Numbered from the stretch's first letter, positions 45,817 to 55,862 are shown. The stretch is 64,000 nt of DNA from an uncultured Psychrobacter sp. (GCF_947495825.1 NZ_CANMAH010000003.1:124001-188000), one strand, 5' to 3'. Numbers and translations: made by a program. Notes: a model not told the origin generated them from the letters alone.

Positions 45817-47478
45817 ATGGCTCAATATATTTACACGATGAACAACGTGTCAAAACTTGTTCCGCCTAAGCGCGAAATCCTAAAAAACATCAATTTATCA
45901 TTTTTCCCAGGCGCCAAAATCGGTGTACTCGGTATCAATGGTGCTGGTAAATCTACCTTGCTACGTATCATGGCGGGTGTCGATACCGAGTTTAGCGGTG
46001 AGGCGCGCGCGCAAACAGGTACCAAAGTTGGTTACTTGCCGCAGGAGCCGCAGCTTGACGATAGTAAAGACGTCCGTGGTAATGTCGAAGACGGTATGCG
46101 TGAGGCGTTAGATGCGCTCGCGCGTCTAGATGCGATTTATGCTGAATACGCAGAACCTGATGCCGACTTTGATAAGCTTGCCGAAGAGCAAGGCAAGATG
46201 GAAGACATCATCCAAGCATGGGATGCTCATAACCTAAATACCCAGCTCGAAAAAGCCGCTGATGCGCTACGTCTACCGCCATGGGATGCGGATGTCAGCA
46301 AATTATCAGGTGGTGAAAAACGCCGTGTAGCCCTATGTCGTCTGCTATTGTCGCGTCCTGATATGCTGCTACTTGATGAGCCTACTAACCATTTGGACGC
46401 CGAATCTGTCGCCTGGCTTGAGCAGTTCTTACAAAATTACAGCGGCACCATCGTCGCTATTACCCACGACCGTTATTTCTTAGACAACGTCGCGCAGTGG
46501 ATTTTGGAGCTGGACCGTGGCCATGGCTATCCTTATGAGGGCAACTATACTGAGTGGCTCGAGCAAAAGAACATTCGTCTTGAGCAGCAGCAAAAACAAG
46601 AAGAGTCCTTTGCCAAAGCGCTGAAAAAAGAGCTTGAGTGGATCCGTAAAAACCAAAAAGGCCAGCAAGCGAAGTCTAAGTCTCGTGTACAGCGTTTTGA
46701 GGAGTTAAACTCTACTGAGTTCCAAAAACGTAATGAAACCGCTGAGATTTATATTCCACCTGGTCCACGTCTAGGTAACAAAGTCATCGAAGTCAACAAT
46801 ATCTCCAAATCTTTTGGTGATCGTTTGCTTTATGAAAACCTCAGCTTTAACGTGCCAGCGGGCGCTATCGTCGGTATCATCGGTCCAAATGGCGCCGGTA
46901 AAACCACACTATTTAACATGATTACTGAGCGTGATACGCCAGATACGGGCTCAGTTGATTTGGGTGAAAGCGTTAAAGTCGCTTATGTCGGTCAGGTACG
47001 TGATAACTTAGATGATAGTAAAACCGTTTGGGAAGAAGTATCAGACGGCCTTGATATTATCAAAGTAGGGGACTATGAAACTCCAAGTCGCGCCTATATT
47101 GGCCGCTTTAACTTTAAAGGCTCAGACCAGCAAAAGCATGTCGGTCAGCTATCTGGTGGTGAGCGTAACCGCTTGCAGTTGGCTAAAACACTAAAGCAGG
47201 GCGCCAACGTCTTGCTTCTTGATGAGCCATCAAACGATTTGGATATCGAGACTCTACGTGCGCTAGAGGATGCCATTCAAGTATTCCCAGGTACCGTCAT
47301 GGTGGTTTCGCATGATCGCTGGTTCCTTGACCGTATCGCCACTCATATCTTGGCTTTTGAAGAAGAAGGTCCAATCTGGTTCGATGGTAACTACTCTGAG
47401 TTTGAAACCTATCGCAAAAAGACCATGGGTGACGATGCCACGCCTAAGCGTATGAAGTATAAGAAAATCTCTACCTAG
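45817..47478 (+). CDS. ettA: Energy-dependent translational throttle ATPase
   Basis: An ABC-F protein that binds the ribosomal E site and gates entry into elongation according to ADP/ATP. The 553-residue protein has two ABC cassettes: Walker A GINGAGKSTLLRI and signature LSGGEKRRVALCR with LLLDEPTNHLDAESVAWLEQ in the first, GPNGAGKTTLFNM and LSGGERNRLQLAK with LLLDEPSNDLDIETLRALE in the second. Between them lies the P-site tRNA interaction linker. The arm region near 95-140 is present. Start at ATG 45817 (MAQYIYTMNNVSKLVPPKRE) matches the family, with GGAG upstream. A GTG six bases earlier is in frame. It ends with a strong terminator. Confidence 0.96.
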   Translation: MAQYIYTMNNVSKLVPPKREILKNINLSFFPGAKIGVLGINGAGKSTLLRIMAGVDTEFSGEARAQTGTKVGYLPQEPQLDDSKDVRGNVEDGMREALDALARLDAIYAEYAEPDADFDKLAEEQGKMEDIIQAWDAHNLNTQLEKAADALRLPPWDADVSKLSGGEKRRVALCRLLLSRPDMLLLDEPTNHLDAESVAWLEQFLQNYSGTIVAITHDRYFLDNVAQWILELDRGHGYPYEGNYTEWLEQKNIRLEQQQKQEESFAKALKKELEWIRKNQKGQQAKSKSRVQRFEELNSTEFQKRNETAEIYIPPGPRLGNKVIEVNNISKSFGDRLLYENLSFNVPAGAIVGIIGPNGAGKTTLFNMITERDTPDTGSVDLGESVKVAYVGQVRDNLDDSKTVWEEVSDGLDIIKVGDYETPSRAYIGRFNFKGSDQQKHVGQLSGGERNRLQLAKTLKQGANVLLLDEPSNDLDIETLRALEDAIQVFPGTVMVVSHDRWFLDRIATHILAFEEEGPIWFDGNYSEFETYRKKTMGDDATPKRMKYKKIST

Positions 47479-47511
47479 CTGACGGCTTAAAAAACTTAAA
47501 GCTGCCCCAAT

Positions 47512-47549
47512 AAAAAAGACCTCTAATCACTTAGAGGTCTTTTTTTTCG
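47512..47549. terminator. Bidirectional terminator between ettA and plsB
   Basis: AAAAAAGACCTCTAA, loop TCAC, TTAGAGGTCTTTTTTTT. A perfect stem with A- and T-runs. Confidence 0.93.
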
Positions 47550-47575
47550 AATTTTTTAAAGTAAAAAAATACTAA

Positions 47576-50281
47576 CTAACGTTTAAGGCCAAATTTGCGC
47601 TGCTTTTTATTACTAATCTCAGTAATTGCATGGGCGATCTCTTCATCATCAAGACTGGCAACTTGCTGCAAAATTTGCATCATATCAGGGCTTAGCACGT
47701 ATTTAGCATGATGAGCGATATCGTCAATACGCTGATCGAAGTTTAGCACGCCTGTGTCTTTATCTACTTGTAAGTAGTTCAAACGAGTAAGCGCTGTGAC
47801 AAAGCTTAAAAACAAGGAGCGATCGAAAAAGTCTGGAATGTCATCAGCATATAATACTGATAAACGTTGACCAAGCAGATGACATAGGTCAACCACCTCC
47901 TCTGTGGTCAAGTTTCCTGAGCCTTGTTGTGACAATAACGCCAAGGTCATAAAGTAACGCTCAAGGCTTTGTGCAACGGGAGCGGCGAGGACTTCTAACT
48001 GCTGATAACAGCTACTATTGGCATCTGGTACACTGAGCATGCCATCGCCTAAGTCGATAATGAGACCATGAGCGATAAGGTTGTCGATTTTTTGATTAAG
48101 CGTATCCATCAGGCCGTGCGCTGGATAATATAAAAACAGCTCACTTTGTAAAAAAGGATACATCTGCGTGACGATATCATCGAGGCGACTGCGACTGACG
48201 CGACCATTGCGTGCAACCAATGCAGCTAAGAAAGACAATAAAATAAATACATGCAAAATGTTATTACGGAAATAGCTCAAGAGCGCAACTTGCTTGCCAG
48301 CGACTTGAATGATATCACCCAAAACATGCGGTATACGTTCGATAAGTTTGAGCTTAATGCCATAATCGATGATTTGTTGCGGGCTCATATCGGTGATAAT
48401 CGTGTCATCAGAGTAGGGTATTTGACGCGCAATACCCTGATATAAAGCGATTTGTTCGCGGCAGATATCTTCATCAAGAGCAGCTTTTGGTGCTGAGAGT
48501 AAGACTAGAGACAGTAATGATACGGGATTGACGACTGCAGCCTTATTGATATGCTGCATAATCTTCACGCCAATATTATCCACCATTGCGCTGGCTTTTT
48601 CATCAAGCGGTGTATCAGTACGATCAGCTGGCAAGCTTTTGGTAGGTACATCGAATTTTTGCATAAAGTCGCTTAGATGAAGCGGCGTGCCAAAGCTTAA
48701 ATGCACATTGCCAAAGATACGTTCAATCTTTCGACTGACCTTGAGCAAACCTAGCAAAGACTCAGACTCTTTTGGTTTGCCTTTTAGCTCGCCGATATAA
48801 GTGCCGCCTTCCATGATACGCTCATAACCAATATAGGTCGGGATAAAGACCACGGGTTTGTTGGTGTGGCGTAGCTGACTATGTATCGTCATCGCTAGCA
48901 TGCCCATCTTTGGTGGTAGCAAGCGTCCTGAGCGTGAGCGTCCGCCTTCTATAAAGTATTCAATCGGCGTATTACGAGTGATAAGCGTGTGCATATACTC
49001 ACGTAACACTGCGGTATAAAGCGCGTTACCACGAAAGCTACGACGAATATAAAAAGCCACAGCACCGCGTAACAAAGGTCCTAATACTGGAACATCTAAG
49101 TTATCGCCCGCTGCCACATAAGGAATGCTCAGACCGCGCTTATAAATAACGTAGGATAAGAGCAAGTAATCAACATGACTACGATGACAGGGCACATAGA
49201 TGATTTCATGATCAGTTGCAAGCTCGCGTACGCGCTCAAAATGATGGACGTCGACGCCGTCATACAGCTGCGTCCATAACCAAGTCAAAAATTTATCAAA
49301 GACTCGAATGATAGAATGAGAGTAATCATTGACCATCTCATTTGCATAGTTTCTCGCAATCCCGCGTGCTTCACGTACGCTAATGCCTTTTTCATCTGCT
49401 TCAATCTGTGTGGCATGTTGAATGGCAGGTGAGTAAATCAGCTTATCCACCAAATTGCGCCGATCTGATAAGTCAGGACCGAGCATAGTAGTACGCTGAT
49501 TATCAAGATATGTATGAAGCTGTTGCTGTAGGTCGCGTACCAACTCACGGTTGGCATCTGCTGTTGGTACTAACGCATGACGTGCATCGCGGCTATCTGC
49601 AGTGTCTGCAACTCCGAGCTTATCTGATGACTCACCGTGTAAGCTGTCATAAACAATGGTGCGTAAGTCTTTTGGCGCATGGAACTGGACAAAGGTGTCG
49701 CGCCCCATCACACCGATATTAAATAATTGCTTCGTAATACTTGGATCTTGCCAGTTATCTGCCATCAATAACTTAAACAACGAGTCCTCTTTTTCAGGCG
49801 CACGGCCCCAAAGAATCGATACCGGTACCAGGCGTATTTGCAAGTCCGGATGTTGTAGAATGGCCGCAACCAAACGTGACAAGCGCGGCGATAATTGATT
49901 GTCTTTGGCTTTAGGATGATGCAAAAATATGATGCCAGCATTTTCATTGACATCATGCATGCTGTCTTTTACGCTCATCAGTGCAGGTGGTAGCTTGTGT
50001 TCCCCAGTTTGCAGATCGATCAAGATACTATTGGAGCGCGAATAATCCTGTAGCACATAAAAGGTCAGCGTTTGATCATCGTTATCGAATACGGGCAGCT
50101 CGCCTAAAAGCTTTGCTTTGACTGCAACATCAAGTGCCTGTCCCGATATTTTTCGGTATAACTGATTGATGGGTGCATTGGAATAAGTCGTCGCAGCTGA
50201 CGACTTGCTAGCCTCAGAGGTGGCTTGCGCTTTGGACGTTCGGTTTTTTAAGAGCTTGTTTTTTAGGAAACTGGGTATCAT
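47576..50281 (-). CDS. plsB: Glycerol-3-phosphate 1-O-acyltransferase
   Basis: A membrane-associated enzyme that acylates position 1 of glycerol-3-phosphate, the first step of phospholipid synthesis. It is large (901 residues), as gammaproteobacterial PlsB is. Acyltransferase motif I, VPCHRSHVDYLLLSYVIYKR, has the catalytic HxxxxD (His-Arg-Ser-His-Val-Asp). Further motifs are GAVAFYIRRSFRGNALYTAV (block II), FIEGGRSRSGRLLPPKMGML (block III) and VVFIPTYIGYERIMEG (block IV). Start chosen at ATG 50281; the TTG six bases earlier is possible. It converges with ettA. Confidence 0.96.
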   Translation of the reverse strand: MIPSFLKNKLLKNRTSKAQATSEASKSSAATTYSNAPINQLYRKISGQALDVAVKAKLLGELPVFDNDDQTLTFYVLQDYSRSNSILIDLQTGEHKLPPALMSVKDSMHDVNENAGIIFLHHPKAKDNQLSPRLSRLVAAILQHPDLQIRLVPVSILWGRAPEKEDSLFKLLMADNWQDPSITKQLFNIGVMGRDTFVQFHAPKDLRTIVYDSLHGESSDKLGVADTADSRDARHALVPTADANRELVRDLQQQLHTYLDNQRTTMLGPDLSDRRNLVDKLIYSPAIQHATQIEADEKGISVREARGIARNYANEMVNDYSHSIIRVFDKFLTWLWTQLYDGVDVHHFERVRELATDHEIIYVPCHRSHVDYLLLSYVIYKRGLSIPYVAAGDNLDVPVLGPLLRGAVAFYIRRSFRGNALYTAVLREYMHTLITRNTPIEYFIEGGRSRSGRLLPPKMGMLAMTIHSQLRHTNKPVVFIPTYIGYERIMEGGTYIGELKGKPKESESLLGLLKVSRKIERIFGNVHLSFGTPLHLSDFMQKFDVPTKSLPADRTDTPLDEKASAMVDNIGVKIMQHINKAAVVNPVSLLSLVLLSAPKAALDEDICREQIALYQGIARQIPYSDDTIITDMSPQQIIDYGIKLKLIERIPHVLGDIIQVAGKQVALLSYFRNNILHVFILLSFLAALVARNGRVSRSRLDDIVTQMYPFLQSELFLYYPAHGLMDTLNQKIDNLIAHGLIIDLGDGMLSVPDANSSCYQQLEVLAAPVAQSLERYFMTLALLSQQGSGNLTTEEVVDLCHLLGQRLSVLYADDIPDFFDRSLFLSFVTALTRLNYLQVDKDTGVLNFDQRIDDIAHHAKYVLSPDMMQILQQVASLDDEEIAHAITEISNKKQRKFGLKR

Positions 50282-50454
50282 AATCAAAAGTCAGACTTTG
50301 TAAAATGTAATGCGCTTATGATGCCATAAAAGCAGTCAAAGCGATATATGGTGTCGGTATCTGTGCTGAATATATTATAAATGCTAACTTGTCCAAGTTA
50401 ACAGTACCTTTATATATCAGTGCTTTGATATATCGTTAATTGAACACTATTATT

Positions 50455-50484
50455 TGTTATTGTTATTGTTATTGTTATTGTTAT
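50455..50484. repeat. Hexanucleotide tandem repeat (TGTTAT)5
   Basis: Five exact copies of TGTTAT at 50455-50484, followed by TGTTTT, ending about 26 bases before the ybaK start. Its position in the promoter/leader region makes slippage-driven expression change conceivable. Confidence 0.9.
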
Positions 50485-50510
50485 TGTTTTAAGTTTAATG
50501 AGAGTGCCTT

Positions 50511-50999
50511 ATGACTCCTGCTATTAAGATAGCTAAGCAGTGTCGCCTTGACTATCAGCTGCATGAGTATGCCCATGATAGCAGTGCGGCGTCTTTTGGT
50601 TTAGAAGCTGCCGACAAGCTTGGTATAAAAGCTGCGCAAGTTTTTAAAACATTGGTTGTAGAGACAGATACAGGTACGTTAGCTGTTGCGCTTGTGCCAG
50701 TCGATACCACCTTGAACTTGAAAAAGATGGCCAAAGCCCTCTCTTCTAATAAAGTGCTGCCTTGTAAAAAAGTGCAAATGGCCGATCCAAAGCGCGTTGC
50801 ACGTAGTACAGGTTATGTGCTTGGCGGTGTCAGTCCGCTTGGGCAAAAAAAGCGTTTGATCACGATAATAGATATAACGGCTAAAGAGCAGCCTACTATC
50901 TATGTCAGTGCTGGACGCCGCGGGCTTGAGATTGAGCTACCGCCGTTACAACTGGCTAAAACGCTTAGTGCTCTTTTTGAAGATATTGCTGATACATAA
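50511..50999 (+). CDS. ybaK: Cys-tRNA(Pro)/Cys-tRNA(Cys) deacylase
   Basis: A trans-editing enzyme that removes cysteine mischarged on tRNA(Pro). The 162-residue protein has the YbaK/EbsC fold: MTPAIKIAKQCRLDYQLHEY, GIKAAQVFKTLVVETDTGT with the conserved Lys, VPVDTTLNLKKMAKAL, and TGYVLGGVSPLGQKKRLITI. SAGRRGLEIELPPLQLAKTL closes the domain. A hexanucleotide repeat lies just upstream, and GAGAGTGCCTT precedes the ATG. The CHMI-type gene follows at about 90 bases. Confidence 0.92.
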   Translation: MTPAIKIAKQCRLDYQLHEYAHDSSAASFGLEAADKLGIKAAQVFKTLVVETDTGTLAVALVPVDTTLNLKKMAKALSSNKVLPCKKVQMADPKRVARSTGYVLGGVSPLGQKKRLITIIDITAKEQPTIYVSAGRRGLEIELPPLQLAKTLSALFEDIADT

Positions 51000-51088
51000 T
51001 AGCTATTTTCAAGAGCCCTATAAAATAACCAGATGTACTCATTTTGTCTTCATACGTAAATTTCTTAATCTATTACAAGGACGTATTC

Positions 51089-51463
51089 ATGCCGCATCTA
51101 ACTATCCAAGCATCTCCTAATGTCAGTATCTCTCACGAAGAGTCGTTACTCAAATCTTTAAATAAAGTATTATGGGATAGTGGTCACTTTGGTAAACCAA
51201 CTGATATTAAAGCGCGAATAATCCCTATCGATACGTTTTTGGTTGGAGTGGAGGATGATGAGCAAGCGCATGGTTTTATCTATGCACATTTAAAATTGAT
51301 GCCAGGGCGTGACAGTGATGTCCGTGAGCAATTGGCACAGCTATTGGTAGCTACGATAGAGGATACATTAAGCGAAGAGCAGTCAGGGCGAGCAGCGCTA
51401 CAAGTATGCGTAGAAGTGGAGGAGATTAGCCCTATTTATCAAAAAAAGCTACTCGGTAGCTAG
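51089..51463 (+). CDS. 5-carboxymethyl-2-hydroxymuconate isomerase-like tautomerase
   Basis: A 124-residue member of the CHMI branch of the tautomerase superfamily. Starting at ATG 51089 the mature protein begins with Pro after Met (MPHLTIQASPNVS), which supplies the catalytic N-terminal proline. An upstream in-frame ATG at 51044 would bury it. Other family segments are DIKARIIPIDTFLVGVEDDE, FIYAHLKLMPGRDSDVREQL and LQVCVEVEEI. CHMI acts in homoprotocatechuate degradation, but no other genes of that pathway are near, so the physiological substrate is open. ACAAGGACGTATTC lies upstream. Confidence 0.85.
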   Translation: MPHLTIQASPNVSISHEESLLKSLNKVLWDSGHFGKPTDIKARIIPIDTFLVGVEDDEQAHGFIYAHLKLMPGRDSDVREQLAQLLVATIEDTLSEEQSGRAALQVCVEVEEISPIYQKKLLGS

Positions 51464-51523
51464 GTTCTATTTTAATGAAAATTTTTACTTATAGAGTACT
51501 TGGAAACATAACGCCACAAGTAT

Positions 51524-51565
51524 AAAAAAGCGCCCAGCTCTTGATAAGTTGGGCGCTTTTTTTCT
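51524..51565. terminator. Bidirectional terminator between the tautomerase and acyl-CoA dehydrogenase genes
   Basis: AAAAAAGCGCCCA ... TGGGCGCTTTTTTT, stem extended by G-U pairs around the loop. Confidence 0.92.
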
Positions 51566-51597
51566 TAGGTTTAGTCAAGCTTAGGTGCTACTTAAGC

Positions 51598-53418
51598 TTA
51601 ATCTAAAAAGGCAAAGTTCTCGATGTCCATTGCCGTCATACTTTCACTTGGTGCAACCATACTCTCAGCATGGCCTGAAGTACGTGGCAGGATTTTATCA
51701 AAATAAAACTCTGCCGTTTGAACTTTGGCTTTATAAAACTCTGGTGATTCAGTGCCTCCATTTTTCAGCTTGTCATAAGCGACGGCTGCCATACGCGCCC
51801 AGTGATAGCCCATCATTATGTAGCCTGAATACATCAAGAAGTCTTCTGAGGCCGCTGAGATGACTTCACGGTCTTTACGTGCCATGAGCATTAAGCGTAC
51901 CGTAAGGGTATTCCACTCGGCACATAGCTTAGTCAATGACCAAACAAACTTGCGCATGTCCTTATCAAGTGCATACTCGCCGCACCATTTCATAATACTT
52001 GAGGTGTAGTCACGGATGATCTTACCTTTAGACTGCAAGATAACCTTACGGCCTAATAGATCAAGTGCCTGCACGCCAGTGGTGCCTTCGTACATAGTAG
52101 CGATACGGGCATCACGAGCGATAAGCTCCATACCCCATTCTTTGATGTAACCGTGACCGCCATAAACCTGCTGACCATGTTTGGCCGCCTCGATACCAAG
52201 CTCAGTTAAAAAACCTTTTAGGATTGGCGTATAAAAACCTAGCTTATCGTCCCATTTTTCAAACTCTTCATCATCACCATTAGCCACGCCTTGCGCCATC
52301 TTATCTGCATAACGCGCTGAGTGATAAATCATCGAACGACCACCTTCAGCAAAGGCTTTTTGGGTCAGTAGCATCCGGCGTACATCTGCATGATGAATGA
52401 TAGCATCCGCTACTTTTTCAGGGTCTTTAGTCCCTGATAAGGCACGCATAGAGCGGCGTTCCTTGGCATAGGGTAGGGCGTTTTGGAATGACAGCTCAGT
52501 ATGGGCCAAACCCTGAATACCAGTACCAATACGAGCAGTGTTCATAAATGTGAACATCGCTTTTAGGCCTTTGTTTGGTTCTCCAATCAGATAACCAACG
52601 GCATCATCAAAGTTCAATACACAAGTTGATGAAGAGCTGATGCCCATTTTGTGTTCGATAGAACCACAAGTGACGCCATTACGCTCGCCAACTTCGCCTT
52701 CAGCATTTGGCAGGAATTTTGGTACGATGAATAATGAGATACCGCGTGTGCCTTCAGGTGCGCCAGGTAGGCGAGCCAGTACGATATGGATGATGTTTTC
52801 GGTTAAGTCATGCTCACCGCTTGAGATAAAGATTTTGGTACCGCTAAGCTTATAGGTACCATCCTCTTGCGGGATCGCTTTTGATTTGACTTGTCCCAAA
52901 TCCGTACCGCATTGTGGCTCAGTTAGGCACATTGTACCTGCCCATGAGCCATCAACCAGCTTATGTAAATAAGTCTCTTTTTGCTCGTCAGTACCATATT
53001 GCAACAGCGTATTGATACACCCTGTTGATAGACCAGGATACATCGCCCAAGGCCAGTTGGCCGTACCGATCATCTCAGCTTTAATCAGGTTAATAGACAT
53101 GGGCAGGTTCATACCGCCGTATTCTTCAGGGTATGAGATACCTTGCCAGCCGCCCTCAACAAACTGATTGTAAGCTTCTTTAAAGCCTTTAGGTGTCGTC
53201 ACTTCGCCATTTTCAAAATGACAACCTTCTGCATCAGCAGGCTGATAAAGAGGGGCTAGGACATTTTCTGAAAAATCAGCCATTCCCTGCAAGATCATAT
53301 CGATGGTTTCAGGGTCAGCATTTGCGCCGTTATCTAAATCTTTATAGTGAGTTTGGAAGTCAAATACATCATTAATCAAAAACTTAATATCACGTAAGGG
53401 AGCTTTGTAAGTTAACAT
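51598..53418 (-). CDS. Acyl-CoA dehydrogenase, large form
   Basis: An FAD-dependent acyl-CoA dehydrogenase of 606 residues, the large subgroup with an extra C-terminal domain. An N-terminal tail (MLTYKAPLRDIKFLINDVFD) typical of this group is followed by the ACAD core: AMYPGLSTGCINTLLQYGTD, CLTEPQCGTDLGQVKSKA (flavin/substrate loop), GTKIFISSGEHDL, NTARIGTGIQGLAHTELSFQ and GHGYIKEWGMELIARDARIA with YEGTTGVQALDLLGRK. The catalytic Glu should lie in the YEGT segment, as in this subgroup. Such proteins act in fatty acid beta-oxidation of long-chain or branched substrates; the chain specificity cannot be inferred. No etf or thiolase neighbour. Confidence 0.9.
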   Translation of the reverse strand: MLTYKAPLRDIKFLINDVFDFQTHYKDLDNGANADPETIDMILQGMADFSENVLAPLYQPADAEGCHFENGEVTTPKGFKEAYNQFVEGGWQGISYPEEYGGMNLPMSINLIKAEMIGTANWPWAMYPGLSTGCINTLLQYGTDEQKETYLHKLVDGSWAGTMCLTEPQCGTDLGQVKSKAIPQEDGTYKLSGTKIFISSGEHDLTENIIHIVLARLPGAPEGTRGISLFIVPKFLPNAEGEVGERNGVTCGSIEHKMGISSSSTCVLNFDDAVGYLIGEPNKGLKAMFTFMNTARIGTGIQGLAHTELSFQNALPYAKERRSMRALSGTKDPEKVADAIIHHADVRRMLLTQKAFAEGGRSMIYHSARYADKMAQGVANGDDEEFEKWDDKLGFYTPILKGFLTELGIEAAKHGQQVYGGHGYIKEWGMELIARDARIATMYEGTTGVQALDLLGRKVILQSKGKIIRDYTSSIMKWCGEYALDKDMRKFVWSLTKLCAEWNTLTVRLMLMARKDREVISAASEDFLMYSGYIMMGYHWARMAAVAYDKLKNGGTESPEFYKAKVQTAEFYFDKILPRTSGHAESMVAPSESMTAMDIENFAFLD

Positions 53419-53822
53419 AGTGAATCTCTTTAGTTGGTTTGCTCTGGTACGATTGATGGCTGATTTTTATAAGCTTTTATTCGTACTAGAGGTAAGAATG
53501 GATAAATACTGTTGGTTATTGCTGCTAGATTATTATCGTTATAATCAAAGTCTACTGAGTAAAATCGCAAGCTATGTGAATATTATTAGTATAAATGTTC
53601 TTTTGAGACAAATATATGATGCATAATTAATTTTCATGATTTATCGGTATAGGTATTAATTTAATTTATAAAACAATAAAGTATTTATAAATTTAAGACG
53701 TCACTTTTATGATTGAGCGTAGTTAAACGAATCAATGAATAACAGGCTCAAGCAACGTATGAAGATAATAGTTTATGACCGTATTTGGGTTCTTCACATC
53801 GCAAAAACAGGAGAGGTAATAA
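53419..53822. other. Divergent AT-rich intergenic region
   Basis: A 404-base spacer between the acyl-CoA dehydrogenase and FUSC-type genes. It is very AT-rich at 53600-53700. No gene or clear repeat was seen; AGGAGAGG before 53823 is the ribosome-binding site of the next gene. Confidence 0.5.
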
Positions 53823-54914
53823 ATGCTCGCTTATATTAAGCATTTAATTCGTGGAGAGCTTGACCATCTGCTGGCGGTCAATCAAAGCCGTCGACCATGG
53901 CACATGCCAATCATCGCCGCTATAGCGATTAGTTTTCCCGTCTTTGTTGGCGCGTATTTTGGCGTACTGCATGCAGGGATTAAGGCATCTTTGGGCGCAA
54001 TGGTTATATTGAATTTGCCATTTGTAGGCGGGTTGCCTTATCGCTTAGTGACGGTAATGGCTTGGAGCTTTGCTATGACGCTTTGCTTTGCGCTGGGACT
54101 GATTGCTCAGCAAGTACCATTACTAAAACTACCAGTATTTGCGCTGATTGCATTTAGCGTCGTTGTTTTTGGTCGTTATTATCGTCAGCCGCCACCTGCT
54201 GGACTGTTTGTCATGATGGCGGGTGCGATTGCTTTATTTATTCCTGTTTCAGCTGAGCAGATATTATCAGCCACTGGGCTTGTGATGTTGGGCAGTGGCT
54301 TTTCGATGTTTATGGCACTTTTATACACGCTGTTTTTATTAGTGACGCGTCCTTCTACTTCTGTACCGGAGTATCGTTATGAGCCCGATACGATCAGTGA
54401 CAGCATTATCGTTGCAAGTTTTGTCAGCTTGGCACTATTGATAGCAGTGATGCTAGATATGCCTTATCCATACTGGGCTGCGGTCAGCTGTTTTATTATT
54501 ATTCAGGGCATACAAATGCGTACGATATGGATTAAACAGTTGCATCGTCTGCTAGGTACCTTAGTAGGTATGGTGGTTGCTGGTTGGATGTTGTCTTGGA
54601 ATCTATCGATGTGGGAGGTGGCACTTGCAATACTGCTTATGATGCTGTGCATTGAATCGCTGGTCGATCGACATTATGGACTGGCCGTGATACTTATCAC
54701 TCCGTTAACGATATTTATCGCCGAGTATGGCAGTATCACCTCGCTTGCACAGGCAAGTGTTGAAGAGGTCATTCGGGCTCGAATGTTCGATACTGCTTTA
54801 GGCTGTGCGGTAGGCTTGAGTGGAGGGCTGGCGATACATTCAGTCAAGCTACGTGTACCGCTACGGCGCATAGAAAAATGGCTATTAATACGTTTTTCGT
54901 CCCAGCATTCATAG
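53823..54914 (+). CDS. FUSC-type inner-membrane protein
   Basis: A 363-residue protein of the fusaric-acid-resistance/aromatic acid exporter-like superfamily. About ten hydrophobic segments in two blocks are visible (for example PIIAAIAISFPVFVGAYFGV near 30-50 and the second block from about 200). Typical short FUSC motifs are YWAAVSCFIIIQG near 222 and GTLVGMVVAGWML near 250. The second block, LDMPYPYWAAVSCFI with HRLLGTLVGM, is the most conserved part of FUSC proteins. A role in efflux is inferred from the family only. AGGAGAGGTAATAA stands before the ATG. No MFP partner lies adjacent. It converges with aroE 21 bases away. Confidence 0.75.
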   Translation: MLAYIKHLIRGELDHLLAVNQSRRPWHMPIIAAIAISFPVFVGAYFGVLHAGIKASLGAMVILNLPFVGGLPYRLVTVMAWSFAMTLCFALGLIAQQVPLLKLPVFALIAFSVVVFGRYYRQPPPAGLFVMMAGAIALFIPVSAEQILSATGLVMLGSGFSMFMALLYTLFLLVTRPSTSVPEYRYEPDTISDSIIVASFVSLALLIAVMLDMPYPYWAAVSCFIIIQGIQMRTIWIKQLHRLLGTLVGMVVAGWMLSWNLSMWEVALAILLMMLCIESLVDRHYGLAVILITPLTIFIAEYGSITSLAQASVEEVIRARMFDTALGCAVGLSGGLAIHSVKLRVPLRRIEKWLLIRFSSQHS

Positions 54915-54935
54915 CGCTTTACTAACTCAAACTCC

Positions 54936-55793
54936 TTATCGCTTCTTACTCGCTTGAATCGTGTTGGTCGCCTGAGTCACATCAATACTATGGGCGGTCC
55001 AACGCTCAAAGCTTAACGCTGCTTGCCCGATCAGCATCCCATAGCCGTCTGAGGTTTGCGCACCGCGCGCGGCGAAATGCTGCAAAAAGGGCAGTGCGCG
55101 TCCATACATCATATCATAGGCATAATGGCAGTTTAGATCTTCAGCGATAGGCAAAGTCTCGCCCGTTAGCCCAATGGAAGTAGCGTTGATAATCAAGTCG
55201 AACTGCCCTGTCAGCTCAGTCGTTGCACACATGGCGATGGGATGATTGTTAATCGTCTCACTGGCTGCGCTAAGCTCATCAACCAATACCTCAGCTTTAC
55301 TCAACGTCCGATTAGCAAGGGTAAGCTGTCCAATACCTGCTTGAATCAGTGGCAGTATCACCCCACGTGCAGCCCCGCCGGCTCCAATGATAGCGATGCG
55401 AGCGTTTGTAAGCGTCCAGCCTAAGCTCATAATATGATTAACCAAGCCTTGACCGTCGGTATTATCACCATATAGCGTCTTATCTTTTGGTAAACCGTCA
55501 CCGGTTAACAGTAACGTATTAACCGCGCCTGCAACACGCGCATGTTCAGATAGACGGCCCTGTGATTTGCATAATGCATAAGCGAGCTGTTTAAAGGGTA
55601 CTGTCACATTGGCACCCACGCCGCCACCATTAAAAAACGCTGCAACAACTGCATCAAAACTTGCGACATCATCAGGGCAGTATTGACGCCAATAGCTGAT
55701 ATCAATACCCACTTGCGCGGCAAATGTCTGATGAATCTCAGGAGATTTACTATGAGCAATGGGATTGCCAATAACGATAAAATGCTGGGTCAT
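54936..55793 (-). CDS. aroE: Shikimate dehydrogenase (NADP+)
   Basis: Reduces 3-dehydroshikimate to shikimate in aromatic amino acid synthesis. The 285-residue protein has the substrate-binding VIGNPIAHSKSPEIHQTFA, ANVTVPFKQLAYAL (catalytic Lys), GAVNTLL, YGDNTDGQGLVNHI (catalytic Asp), and the NADP-binding IIGAGGAARGVILPLI and ANRTLSKAEVL. INATSIGLTGE and DMMYGRALPFLQHFAARGAQ continue the family pattern. A complete, normal-looking enzyme, transcribed opposite to the FUSC gene. Confidence 0.95.
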   Translation of the reverse strand: MTQHFIVIGNPIAHSKSPEIHQTFAAQVGIDISYWRQYCPDDVASFDAVVAAFFNGGGVGANVTVPFKQLAYALCKSQGRLSEHARVAGAVNTLLLTGDGLPKDKTLYGDNTDGQGLVNHIMSLGWTLTNARIAIIGAGGAARGVILPLIQAGIGQLTLANRTLSKAEVLVDELSAASETINNHPIAMCATTELTGQFDLIINATSIGLTGETLPIAEDLNCHYAYDMMYGRALPFLQHFAARGAQTSDGYGMLIGQAALSFERWTAHSIDVTQATNTIQASKKR

Positions 55794-55862
55794 AAACGGT
55801 CCACTAGCTATGTAGTTAGTTCAAAATGTAAGCAGCTCAAAACAATAAAAGTACGTTCATCG

